Of a stretch of 64,000 bases of DNA, positions 44,339 to 55,289 are shown piece by piece (positions within the stretch are counted from its first letter, which is position 1; each line of letters starts with the position of its first letter). Position numbers and translations under genes: made by a program. The notes beneath the pieces are model-generated. The model was not told the origin of the DNA and ran no database searches. It was given only the letters and a program-made list of their open reading frames with translations. The stretch is from Agriotes lineatus (Eukaryota > Arthropoda > Insecta > Coleoptera > Elateridae): assembly GCA_940337035.1 (NCBI GenBank), contig CALNHX010003321.1:62001-126000 (forward strand). Reading direction: 5' to 3'.

Positions 44339-45755
44339 TGGCTCCGCTTATTTGTTTTGCCATTTACCCATCTATTTCAGGCCAACCTGTATATTTTTAC
44401 TTGAGTTATAATCCATTGTATTTCGAATTATTTAAACTTTTTAGTCCGCTCATTTTGTACCGATTCTGGAAAGTCCGAATTGCTCGTTATCGCGAAGCTC
44501 CAGCCTTCAGCTGTTTTTAGGTTGTTCGTCAATCCACGAGCATTATTTTCCTGCATTTCGACGAAGCAACTCGCTTCTAAGAAGGCGTTGTGCGTGCTTA
44601 TTTCGCCACGACAACTAATTTCGTTTCCAAGAGCTGATAATCTGAATCAGGTACGATGGCGCTTTTCTGTTTGGTATTCCCATATTGATTACATTTTCTT
44701 TAGCTCTTAAATAATAGTTTAAACCGAAGAATTTAACCTGGGACGCAAGGCCGCCGTTCTGCTTTGATTTTCGACTCCGGCTAATAATGTCCAGCCTAAC
44801 TGCTGCAATCTGGAAAGTGATTCTGCTTCGATTGCGGGCCCATTCAAGGTGCTCCTGACCATTTGGTATAGCAACCCCTAAGCAGTTTTTCCCGTCAACA
44901 ATTAGTGGGTGCTGGGAACTCAAGGTTATTGCCGCCCTTGGTGGTATTTACTGTATTGAAAGCAGATGGTTTTCCCGGCCTTCGAGTTGATTTGGTCCGG
45001 CTGTTTATTATTTTCAGTTAAATTATTTTCAGTACTTGGAATTTGAATTCTAAAACCAACCACAGTTAAAATTTGCATTTACGCTCACTGTCATTATTTA
45101 ACTATAAAGCTCAATTTAATACATGCTTTTGTTTGATATGTGACTGGTTATCATTATATTTAATCATGATCAATATTTAAAGCTGTAATTTTGGTGTTTA
45201 ATAGACCCTTTGTAAAAGGAGCATTTACGCCTTTTGAACTCAATAACCTGGGCAGAAACTTTTAATGATATGAGAGTGATAAGCTTATCCCTTGATTTAT
45301 TTTGTGGTTACCATTAATTTAATAACCCGAAAGGGGTTTTTGATCTTTGTGCGTGTCACAACCTTCAATATATTTACATCACTCTGTTATGAGATATTGT
45401 TTGTGATAAAATTACTTTTAATGGTTACTATTGACTTTACAAGACGATTTTTTTTAATTAAATAAATGCTAGTCGCTTTTAATCATTATTTTTAATTATT
45501 TGAAATCTTTGGATTTCTGGCGCCCATTTCTTTTTTGAAGATATTGCAGGGATACAGCTGGTGATTAGAATCCACGACGTTATCGCCGAAATTGAGTTAA
45601 CTCGGCCATCGCGGCAAGTAAAGATTTTTCAGAGCTGCCGTGGTGTGCCAACTGTAGGGGGTTGATCTGCGATTTTTTTACTACCATCGATTATTTTAAT
45701 TAATCAATCGCAGGTCGGCTTCTTTATCGTTTCAGACTTTGAGACTTTATACAGC
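44339..45755. mobile_element. 1.4-kb insertion of unknown class with 5-bp TSD
   Basis: The perfect 5-bp repeat TTCTT flanks it (44334-44338, 45756-45760). Removing the insert and one repeat rejoins the LINE linker in frame (FQLIKN continuing as CFKSCLLKIYN). The left end reads tggctccgctt and the right end tttatacagc, with no clear TIR. The left half is GC-richer (44470-45000) and LTR-like in style; a 5-bp TSD also fits an LTR. A 102-codon minus-strand ORF (44923-44615) has no known similarity. Confidence 0.8.
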
Positions 45756-45760
45756 TTCTT

Positions 45761-46960
45761 AATTAGCTGAAATGGGATATCATAAGGGCCTGGGCTTTTA
45801 TTTTTAAAAGATATCAAAGCATTCTTCAGGTCCCAGCTACTAATAGGAGCATTGACCGGGTTGCTGTATTTCTCGTCTAAATTGTTCTTTTCTGATTCTT
45901 TTTGTCGTTTATATATTACAAATTCTGGATAATATTGCTCGTTGCTTGAATTATGCTCGAAAGATTGAGCTAGCTTATTTGCTATTTCGGTAGGAGATGT
46001 AATTCTGTGAGGTCCATTTGTAATTCCTGTATTTGGAAGTAGGAGCTAGCTCCCGTCATTGCTTGAATTTTCTTCCACATTTCTTTACACGATGTCTTGC
46101 AGTTTATTGATGAAACGTATTCTTTCCAAGAATCTTCTTTATGTTTTTCAAATGGTAGCATATTTTCTGTTGTTCTGTGTCGCTTATAGTGATGACAATT
46201 TGTATTCCACCAAGGTACTGTTCGTTTCCTCTGTGCGTTGGATGATCTGCTTATTGCTATTTCAGCTGCGTTACGAATTAACGTTGTGAAATTATATGTA
46301 ATTGTGTCTATACTTTTTGACTGGTCGATATCTGTGGAAGTTGGAGTGCATAAATTTTGTGGTTCCAGATTAGGTTCGACATATTAGTGCTTATTATTTT
46401 GTAATGTAATTTAGATAGGGCTTGGTCGCTGTTGGTCGTCGATTACTCTCCAGCTTATATTAGGTGCAATTTTTGGGTTACAGAGTGACAAATCCATAGC
46501 GGAAAAGGTACCATTTCCTGAGTCAAGTCGAGTGTGATGACCGTTATCCAAAAGGAAGATATCATTTCTATCGATTACTCGTTCTATAATTTTACCTCGG
46601 TTGTCAGTTTCCGTCGATCCCTTAATATGATTATGACCGTTGAAGTCCCCAATCAGTACAAACGGTAATGGTAGTTGGTTGGTAACGTTGTTTACATCAC
46701 GGTGGCATAGAGTTTTCTTTGGTGATGTGTATATATTGCATAGGAAATTTAAAGGGTGAGATAAGGTTAACTACTACGGCTTCCAGTTCCATATTAACGA
46801 TAATTTTTTGTGAAAAATATTGACTATCTACCAGTATTGCTACGACTCCACTGGAGTTACCATCTGTTTGACCGTATTTTCTGTATATTGTATCGTTCTT
46901 CAGAGTTGCTGCTTTGCTGAATTTAAAATGTGTTACCGGAAGGCATACCCATTTAAGTTT
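45761..46960 (-). pseudogene. Endonuclease and linker of the RNase-H LINE
   Basis: The AP-endonuclease block shows DGNSSGVVAILVDSQYF, PFVLIGDFNGHN (catalytic Asp/Asn), SGNGTFSAMDLSLCNP and WRVIDDQQ. The linker continues with SRSSNAQRKRTVPWWN, HYKRHRTTENMLPF and PISSWDLKNALISFKNKSPG. It reads well with few breaks. The enzyme nicks target DNA. The first catalytic residues of the endonuclease are missing beyond 46960. Confidence 0.85.
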
Positions 46961-46965
46961 GTAGT

Positions 46966-47179
46966 GTGAGGTAAGCGTTTATAAAAACCGTTGCAGTTTC
47001 ACTGCAATATAGTATTGGTTTGTTGTAATATCTTTCTATTCGCTAGTAAAAACCCTCTTACCAAGCTAGTAAGTGAGGTAAGCGTTTATAAAAACCGTTG
47101 CAGTTTCACTGCAATATAGTATTTGTTTGTTGTAATATCCTTCTATTCGCTAGTAAAAACCCTCTTACCAAGCTAGTAA
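46966..47179 (+). repeat. Two tandem copies of a 107-bp unit
   Basis: 46966-47072 and 47073-47179 are nearly identical direct copies, beginning gtgaggtaagcgtttataaa and ending aagctagtaa; only a couple of bases differ (attggt/atttgt, ctttct/ccttct). The array sits exactly between the truncated LINE endonuclease and dispersed repeat R copy 2. No ORF. Confidence 0.92.
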
Positions 47180-47209
47180 TGTTAAATACTATAACTTAAC
47201 AAATTGATG

Positions 47210-47870
47210 TTTACAAGTGAGGAAGAAATAAACTATAGTAACATGGTTATTATAAAAATGTAGTGTAAGATAATCACACAACTTCCTTGAACAATCATCT
47301 TATAATTAGCAAAAATTTGATTTTTAATTTTTAAGCATTTGTCAAAATTTTTCAAAAATTACCAATCTGCAGAAACCGTACAAAATAGAACGTGAGTTGA
47401 AAATACAAATTTTCTCTAAAATTTTAACCTGAATTCAAAAATGTAATAATATAACGGGTGTTCTATTTCAAACAAGTTAATAAAAAAAACAAAGGTAACT
47501 CATTTTAGAGGTATTCAACTGGAAAATCACCTATCTCACATCAATACACACAAAAATGTAAAGTTTGAAAAAACATCGTTAGAGCCGTTTTTAAAAAAAA
47601 TCGAAAAAAAACTGAAAAATCACAAGAGTGAACACTACTAAACGTGCTGTCTTGTCTAGATAGTACACAAAACTTCTATATGAAGTTTCACCGTCATACC
47701 GTTTTTCGCTTTTGTGATATCCTGTTCACACGCAGCCACACAGATAGAAACGCAGACACACAGACTGGGTTTAGGAAATTCTAAAAAGTGAAGATCTGTT
47801 GAAAACTCAATGTCGAATTTTTGGGGTGAATCCAATACTTCCTTTATTGTAAAAGGAAGTAATAAATGGA
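47210..47870 (-). repeat. Dispersed repeat family R, copy 2 (inverted)
   Basis: Reverse complement matches 19499-20160 through the same landmarks (ttcaccccaaaaattcga, gtctgtgtgtctgcgt, tattgatgtgaga, ttttgtacggtttctgc, gacaaatgctta). Similar length, non-coding. It directly follows the 107-bp tandem repeats. Confidence 0.78.
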
Positions 47871-48293
47871 GTGAAAAGACAAGCTGTACGGATTTTTTCC
47901 TTGCAATCCTGTTTCGAGCACACGCAACTCAACTATCAAGTGACTTAAAATAATAGCGCAGCGATATCGGGGAACGGGGAACTCATCAAGTCGCTCAAAG
48001 GTCCCAACTACTAGGACATGAGCCCAAGATCTGTTGCACACCTTAACTGGTGTGATTTAGCATTAATAAATAGTTTCTAGTTTTCTCCAGTAGTCCTTCG
48101 CATAGTTATTAATTCTAAACCTTGAGGAACGTGACCATTCCCGCATTGAACGTGATGAAAAACGCTAACAGCGCTGCCACTGTAGTATATAGTACACATT
48201 AAGAGAACTAAACTAATTCTCACAATCAAACACTCAAAGTGGATACATTGTGGAGACCGATTTCTTAAATTCTCCATACCATCGGTTGGAAAT
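47871..48293. other. No recognisable gene
   Basis: Short ORFs on the minus strand (48041-47844, 48277-48077) show no similarity to known proteins. Nothing else is visible before the inverted-repeat element at 48294. Confidence 0.35.
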
Positions 48294-49274
48294 TTACCAG
48301 CGTAAAGCTAATATTTCACCAAATCCGGCGCCGTACGACGGATGAACGGAACGTCTTAATACGGCGCCGTATGCACTGTGACTTATATGTTTACTTAGGA
48401 ACTGCATTCCACTCAGTACGATGTATCAGTTACCAGACAAATGCAATACGGTCAGCAGCTTCAAAACGCAAATATTGCTTTAAAAATCAGAATTATAGTA
48501 CTAGTAGCCTGCATATAACTCATATTCTCTTTGGCTAAATCTTCTTTCAATCTGTTTTGTAATTTCTCAAAATGTTCTTTATTAATACTGAAATAGGCAT
48601 TGAAAATATTTTTTTCGTACACTAGCATTGAAAGAGCTACTTTGCCGTACAATTTATTAATCAGAAAGTTGCACTTTGCGGTATTCGTACGGCAAAGTAG
48701 TATTTTGCGGTATTCGTACGGCAAAGTAGCACGTTTCCTTAGTTACAACACATATAATATTACATTACATTAATATTACTCTACTTATTTGCTATATACG
48801 AGGATAAATTTAGTATTCCGTTTTGTATGCTAGTGTACGAAAAAATATTGTACGAAACTCGTATGAAAGTGGCTTTTCCATACTCGTCTCGAAATTCCGG
48901 ACTCGGCCTAACGGCCTCTTCCGGAAACATCTCACTCGTACTGAAAAGCTCCACTTTCTATACTTGTTACGTAAATTACTATTCAGGATATAGCTTCAGT
49001 TTTTGACAAAGACTAAGTGGGCGCACCCGATATTTTGCACGCCGTTTTCTTCTTTTTAGTAGCAATAAAAATAAAGTTCTTCTATCAACTTTCGATAATG
49101 ACATCTTTATAGAAAGTATGTAGTGAAGATTTTAATAACTGCAGCAATGCAATATTTGCCGTCTGCAGTGGAAAAACCAAATGTGGTATTCTGCCGTACG
49201 TCATAAAATGTATCGCCGTATACGTCGATGCAGTGTACGGCGCTGTGCTTGGTAAAATATTAGCTTAACGGTAA
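48294..49274. mobile_element. 981-bp element with about 45-bp TIRs and internal GCCGTAC repeats
   Basis: The left end ttaccagcgtaaagctaat pairs with the right end (complement ttaccgttaagctaatattt), and the inverted arms continue through aatatttcaccaa and gcgccgtac. GCCGTAC/GTACGGC sites recur throughout, with a local tandem (gcggtattcgtacggcaaag, twice near 48677-48728). An 87-codon minus-strand ORF (48724-48461) with a helical Lys/Glu-rich segment is not recognised. The TSD is unclear. Confidence 0.72.
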
Positions 49275-49610
49275 TTAGAAACGCTTCCAGTATCACAGAA
49301 ACTACACGGATTGGTATTTTGACAGTTTGAAAACTCTTATTATTCAAAACACGCAAGTGTGAAGCAGAGCTTTCTCCAATTATCGCATGAGGGAAAAACC
49401 GTGTGTCCCTCAGTTCTCGGGAGTAGTTAGAGTAACGGAGAGGCTCAGAACTGTGTAGGAATTGGTCCCCCAGGTTTTATAGAAGGTGGCATTAGAGCCC
49501 AAAGAAAAACATATGCAAAACATGGTACTAACGAGCCACAAGGCGGTACAAGAAATGCCTAAAATAACACAATCGAGATGATTTTTGAGGCTTTCACGGC
49601 CATTGTCATT

Positions 49611-49712
49611 AAGTAACAAACGACTTCCGGGATTGGACCGTGTCATGATTGAGATCGAAGTTCTTCGATCTCAATCATGACACGGTCCAATCCCGGAAGT
49701 CTTTTGTTACTT
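49611..49712. repeat. 102-bp near-perfect palindrome (50-bp arms, 2-nt loop)
   Basis: 49611-49660 and 49663-49712 are exact inverted copies except for one base (c/t pair at 49621/49702). The centre is gatcgaag-tt-cttcgatc. Just left of it (49586-49602) is tgaggctttcacggcc, close to the outer end of the Penelope element (tgaggctttcgcggtt at 33685). It may therefore be a Penelope terminal scrap in head-to-head arrangement. Confidence 0.9.
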
Positions 49713-50415
49713 TACACAATCGATGTTCAAAACAGAACGATAGAAACGTACCGAAGTTGAAAGGTGTCCAAGCGTAGGTGATTTCGAAAAACAAAATGTA
49801 TATCCCAGTTTAACCAGATCTAGCAATTTCATACAATATTTCTTATGGGTCAACGACGATTTTTATCATACTTTTGGAATTCTAATCTGGATGAAGTAAA
49901 ACCCCAGAAAATATCAGGCACAGCACCCAGGAACAATCTCGCGAAATCAGTGCCATAAAATGACTGCTGGAAATCATTCTAGCAATCTATTTTGAAAATG
50001 TAATAGAATCCCCTAAAGCTCAAGAATTTTCAAACTACTCCAAAAACGAAAAATGAGGGTATACTACTAAACATACACTCAGGAATTGCAAGCCACTCGA
50101 GACATTTCCTGAACTTACAATTTAATTGTACCTTAAATCATAAATTATTCATGACATTCACAAGCAAGAAGTATAATTGTAGCTGTTATACATTTTTTTA
50201 TAAACAGAAGGCGCCTGGAACGTGAATATTTCCGGGAAAACAAAATTCAGATTTTAATTAGCAGCCACATCAACTTGGAGATCAACCTCTCTGATAGAGA
50301 AAGTTCATAAAGAGTCCGCTACAACAGGTAATACTTAAAAAATTATTATTATTTCTCAGCCTGTATTGTCATTAAAAACATAATGCAGGTAATACCTTCG
50401 TTCTTACTTTTTCAG
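49713..50415. other. No recognisable gene
   Basis: No domain-bearing ORF. A possible intron with branch-site-like and polypyrimidine sequence ends at ttttcag (50410-50416), just before the relic exon that follows. Confidence 0.35.
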
Positions 50416-50416
50416 G

Positions 50417-50787
50417 TACTCCTTTAACATCTCCTAGGAAAGAGAAACTGAAGCAAGGCTCTCACGAAAATCGTTCTAGATGATTTTGATTTAGAAGCTT
50501 TGCGAAGATCGGTTGACAAAATGTACACTGTCTAAAATATGTGGAGGAAAGAGTTTCACCGTGTTTTACATGCAGCAGAGAAAATGTGGAGAAAAGATGG
50601 CTTAACGGATGAAACAAACTGTGAAAATTCGATTTTAGTCGTCAATACGGGATCGTCAAATAAAGATATTTCTTCAAGTGTCAGTGTTGCTTTTCTTTGC
50701 TCTTGTGACCTTAATGTCTTACTCGTATTGATCTGTTTAAAAATTTGCTACTATTCTGCAGTAAACTTTAGGATAATTAATAATTAA
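50417..50787 (+). pseudogene. Possible DNA-transposon-associated exon relic
   Basis: After a good splice acceptor (tactttttcag) the sequence reads GTPLTSPRKEKLKQGSHENR. One base out of frame it continues LDDFDLEALRRSVDKMY and a stop. The phrase DDFD..ALRR..xxFY is seen in helix-turn-helix proteins linked to insect Tc1/IS630-like elements. The downstream 83-codon ORF (50539-50787) is not recognised. Assignment tentative. Confidence 0.35.
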
Positions 50788-51324
50788 TTATGCAATATAA
50801 AACACATCGAATATTTATTTTGTATAATCTCTTAGTACTGTTGTAATAATTTATTATTATGAAAATATGTATTTTACTATATTACTATTTATGGAGCTAT
50901 AAAAATGTTATTCGAGAAGGACTAAAAAAGCAGTCATATTGAACTGTAACAATCCTTTTACAAGATGTTTTCGAAACAGTCGCACTGTTGTCATTGAAAG
51001 AAGATTTCTGGGTAATAAATTCTAAAACCGTGGAGCTAAATAAAACGCGCTTCTTGTTCCAATTGACTTTTGGGCATACACACTGATTTGTAACATTTAT
51101 TACTACATAACCGTAACAAATAAACTGTTTTGGTTTGTCCTGCTATCTGCAGATAGCTGCTGCTATCATATGTAATTGTCTGACGGTGCATACACATGCT
51201 CTAAATATAGTAAATTAGTATCATATCTGGAAGGTTTGCACAGTATAATTTTCAATATAGTATTTTGTACGGTAGCTAACTGTTTGAGAGATGCATATTG
51301 TACATCCCACCCCAGCCAATAGTA
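50788..51324. other. No recognisable feature
   Basis: AT-rich sequence with no ORF of note and no repeat I could define. Confidence 0.35.
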
Positions 51325-52480
51325 CTATATTGGAGCGGGGATGGTACTAAAGCATATTATATTATTTTCAGGTACCGACTCAGTATTTAGAAACGATTTT
51401 AGTTGTTTAAATAGATAGACAATTTTTCTTATTTCTTTAGTAAGTTCAATTATGTACAAACCCCATCTGAAATAACTATCAATAGTTATTCCTAAATATT
51501 TTACATTTGTAGCAACTTTTATATTTAGATGAGAATTACTAATTTTTATAATACTATATAGCGATCGATTGCTTTTATAAGACGTAAATGGCACACATTT
51601 TGTTTTTTCAGCAGATTCAGATCTAATCAATTTACGATATTCACTAGTTCCACGCTTATTTTTGTGTAAAGGTGTTGTCACGAATCACCAGTAAATTAAA
51701 AAACTTTATCATCAGCGTAAGTAATAAGGTTGTACTGATTTTTTGCATTTAGTAAATCATTTACTTAGATTAGAAACAATACTCGCCCCAGTGCACACCC
51801 CTGAGGCACCCCATAAGGTCCCGGTGGTGTAGCTTAAACAAGCGTCCACGTTCGATCAGCAGAGTTAAGCAACGCGCTCTCTGGTCAGAACTTGGATGGG
51901 AGTTCCACGGCCGCATCTCTCGGTGCCTCATGATACGGCTGTCACGGAAATAGTTGGTCCCGGCGGTTATAACAACATAATGACTGTCGTTAGTGAGGTT
52001 GGAAGTTCCCATAAATGCACAGCAACGCCTATAATTGGCCTAATGGCTGAGTGCGAAATAAATAAATAAATATTCGCACAGAACTTTCTGGCTGTCTGCT
52101 GCGCCAACTTTTACTTGCTGCATTCTTTTTGACAAATAAGATTTAAATAAATGAAAACCAATACCTCTAGTACACATCCTTTCCATTTTTTGCAAAAGAA
52201 GATTGTGGTTCACAGTATCTAAAGATTTGGCCAGGTCTAAAAATACCGCTGCGGAGACCTTTGACGAATCTAGATTTGCTTATATTTTTAAAGTTAACAA
52301 TTGAATTGCATCTTCAGCAGATTTCTTTTCTCGAAAACCAAACTGATTATTTGGTATTAGGTTATTTTTTTCCAAAAACGACATTAACCTGCGTTTTATT
52401 ACCTTTTCTACAAGTTTTGTTATGTTCGCCAGTAAAGCTATAGGACGATAGTTTGTTATAGTGCTTTTACATCTAGTTTG
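51325..52480 (-). pseudogene. LINE reverse transcriptase (minus) split by a 5S SINE
   Basis: Read downwards: TNYRPIALLANITKLVEKVI, NNLIPNNQFGFREKKSAED, SAAVFLDLAKSLDTVNH (motif A), YLSKRMQQVKVGAADSQK. The SINE intervenes, then GVPQGCALGRVLF (motif B), LITYADD (catalytic) and the thumb (KTKCVPFTSYKSN, VKYLGITIDSYFRWGLYI). Mostly open with few stops. The CR1/Jockey group is likely but the clade was not settled. The upstream side is cut at about 52480 by the plus-strand Jockey element. Confidence 0.83.
51816..52070 (+). mobile_element. 5S-rRNA-derived SINE
   Basis: The head matches 5S rRNA internal-promoter sequence: gatcagcagagttaagcaac (box A region) and ctggtcagaacttggatggg (box C region), at about 51853-51901. 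A non-5S body follows, and the tail is (aaat)n at 52055-52070. Such 5S-headed SINEs are transcribed by RNA polymerase III and mobilised by LINEs. Removing it rejoins the host LINE in frame (LCEY then YGVPQG); little or no TSD is visible. Confidence 0.9.
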
Positions 52481-52805
52481 AGTTGAAAATACCTATAAGT
52501 TGGTTAAAAAAAGTATTAACTGGCCTAGATGTAAAACACTACACCTACCAAATAAAGAATCAAAGAAGCTTTAGAGTAGTTCTAAAAGGGCTTCATCATA
52601 CCGTAGATTTAGATGCATTGAAAACAGAAATAAGCGAGAAAGGCCATATTGTAAAAAACATACATAATGCAAAAAGTCAACGTGATAAAAAACCGCTTCC
52701 CATGTTCTTCCTAGATTTGAAACCCCAAGAGAACAATAGAAATATATATGAGATCAAATATCTGCAATACTGTAAAACCACTGTTGAACCAGTACGACAA
52801 ACCAG

Positions 52806-54811
52806 TAGGTCTGTGCATTATTTATATTGATAATTGGAATAATATATCGAATAATTTGATATATCGAATAACGATATTAAAATAAAAGTTATTCGAATTA
52901 TCGAATAAATAATTATTCGAATAAATTTATTGGAATTATCGAATAAATAATTATTCGAATAAAAATTTATTCGAATAAAAGTTTATCCCGTTAAATATTT
53001 ATTACATAATTCGAATAAATTTATTGTTAATAAATTTATGCGAATATCGAATAAAGAATTATTGGAATAAATAGTTATTTATGCAAGTAAAACTTATTAG
53101 AATACAAAGCCACATTACAAATATCAAATTGTAAACATTTCAATTACTTAAAATTAAAACGGGCAGAGCACTTTCATTTTTTATCAAGCTGGCTATGACA
53201 TATTAGGGTTCCTAGATGTGCGTGATTATTTATTTTGTTTATTATCATTGCTTGAAAAGTTCTTTAGATGATCTTATCAGTTATCATTAATCATTGTTAG
53301 TCCTTTTTAATTTCCTTACAATAATAGTAAAACAAATGCCTGCTTAATGATTACTGTTTGTATTTAGCAAATGGCCATTAATCATCATTAAAGCTAGGAT
53401 AGTTAGGCAAAATAAAGTCTCGAAAAAGGCAGGCTAAAAGGCAAAATAAAAGATTTAAAAAAGCACTAAAAGGCAAAAATAAAGTAAAAAAGGCAAAAAT
53501 AAAGTAAAAAAAGGTAAAAATAAAAAAATGCAAAATTAAAAGAAGTTTAACTGAGAAATACAATCGATGCACTTCACAAATCACAATGTTAACACATTCA
53601 AAAATTGTGACAAAATGGCTGATTCAGTAGAAAACTTTCTCCTGACAATACTGGTACCCTCATTAAAATTAATCTCAAGAAAATAATCCTTCTGAGAAAT
53701 TTTCAGCCCGTAACAATATAGGGTTAGACCCACTAAACCTCTTACCTGTAAGTGCTTGGGAATAATACTTTTCACAATTTATTTCAAAAATTTAAAATGT
53801 GCACTTTCTTGTAAAATCGCTAGTACATTCTTTTTAAATTGAAAATGTAAGAACTAAATTTCTTAAAATTCTAATTTAATATATCATAAAAAGCACCAAA
53901 AGGCAAGAAAAATAGGAAATTCCTCAAAAAAGGCAGAATCCTTAAAAAGACGCAAAAAAGGCAAAAAAGGCAAAATAAAATTTGCATTTTTGAATTTCAC
54001 GCATTCTAAAACAGATTTAAAATTGGGTCTGCCTTTTATCCTTCCATTTACTAAAAAAGGCAATTTGCCTAACTATCCTAGCTCTAATCATCATAAGTCA
54101 GAAAACTTGTATCAGATATCAGATAGAATGGGTTAAACAGAAGATTACTATTTCTAGAAAATTGTTAATTGATTTTTAACAACTTATTCTAGTAATGATA
54201 CATATTGCCTATTAGTCGAAATCGTAAACCGGGGATGTGGGTAAGTGGGAATACCCCTTTAGCGATAATTTAAAATATCGTTGCAATAAATCAATGCCCA
54301 ATTCTGCTCAAAATTTACAGTTTACGTTTGTGTTCGAAGGTGAACAGTAAATTATTTTCTACATTTGTACTTTCTCAAAGGAGAAAAATACGGTTTAGTG
54401 CTGTTAACATTTGTTGTGCTTCAAAGCTACTCACATTTAGAATTCAGTGTTCAGAATCAGAAAAGATAAGCACTGCTAATGTTATACATATTACATGGTT
54501 GACTCGATTTATATCATGATCAAAATTACGTTAAAAAATCCAAATATACCATGGACCTTTATTATTTTAACATTGTGCTACTTTTAAATATCACTTACTT
54601 TTTACTGCTCACAATTTTTTTTCGTTCGTTTTGTTCATTAGCTTTGTGAATGTTCAATAATTTATCTAAAACTAAAATCCAATAAAATGGGGTGTAGATC
54701 AATAGTTTATAACTTTAGAATAATTGAATAATTATTCCAATAAATTAGTTATTCGAATTAGTTATTGCAATAAATTATTCGCTACTTAGTTTGTGATATC
54801 GAACACTCCTA
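52806..54811. mobile_element. 2.0-kb hAT-type element inside Jockey ORF1
   Basis: Ends taggtctgtgc and gaacactccta (complement taggagtgttc). Flanks are CAAACCAG / TAAACCAG (52798-52805, 54812-54819), an 8-bp TSD with one change. Both subterminal regions are crowded with short attcgaataa-type repeats, resembling the arrangement in the hAT element at 9.4 kb. No transposase ORF survives. It contains the 698-bp element at 53389. Confidence 0.85.
53389..54086. mobile_element. 698-bp hAT-type MITE nested in the outer hAT element
   Basis: TIRs taaagctaggatagttaggc and (complement) tagagctaggatagttaggc, with the perfect 8-bp TSD ATCATCAT (53381-53388, 54087-54094). Subterminal aaaggcaaaa(a)taaa units repeat many times near both ends (53430-53530, 53890-53980). 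Non-coding; the Phe-rich ORF on the minus strand is an artefact of the A-rich repeats. Confidence 0.93.
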
Positions 54812-55289
54812 TAAACCAGACAGTTGCCCCAGTGCTCAAACTGCCTTTGGTTAGGGCACACCAAAAACTTTTGCCCGAGAGAAGTGCGATGCGTAAAATC
54901 TGCTGGATTCATAGTAATAAAAACTGTAGTATAAAAGAACGGAAAGACTTAAGGTGTGCACTATGCGATCGAAATCATCCCGCCAGCAATAAAAGCTGTG
55001 GCGTTTACAAAGAAGTACAAAAAGAAATTCCCCCTCTTAGACTAAGAGGCCCTTCGGACGAACCTCAGGATACTGAACCAACGACTACAACAAGTAACCC
55101 AGAAGTCCTACCAACTGCCCCTGCTTCACAACAAAAAGAAACAAAACCTAACTATTCAAATGTCACAGCTCAAAATCCTGATACTGTTAATAATAGGATG
55201 TACAAACTGGAACCAATAGTTGAGGCATTAAATCAACGAATGGACGCAATGTTGAACATTGTTACAAAACTACTTGATAAACTTAAGTA

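Larger units (their letters stand above)
41452..46960 (-). mobile_element. RNase-H-bearing LINE (I-like), minus strand, with three insertions
   Basis: Read from high to low coordinates, the element shows an AP-endonuclease (46960-46380), an endonuclease-RT linker (46380-45761), an RT (44333-43043), an RNase H domain (about 42560-41780) and a C-terminal His/Cys region (41739-41452). The domain order APE-RT-RNH is that of the I-superfamily of LINEs. Three foreign segments interrupt it: 44339-45755, 43716-44055 and 42113-42372. Removing the first two restores the frame exactly. The 5' end is cut near 46960 by a tandem repeat. Confidence 0.9.

Noticed and set aside
51816..51935. A genuine 5S rRNA gene
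   Set aside because: Only the internal-promoter portion resembles 5S. The 5' and 3' ends do not pair as 5S stem I should, and an (aaat)n tail follows; a SINE fits better.
53378..53584. 68-codon Phe/Leu-rich ORF that looks like a membrane protein
   Set aside because: It is the antisense of A-rich aaggcaaaaataaa repeats in a hAT MITE; low-complexity artefact.
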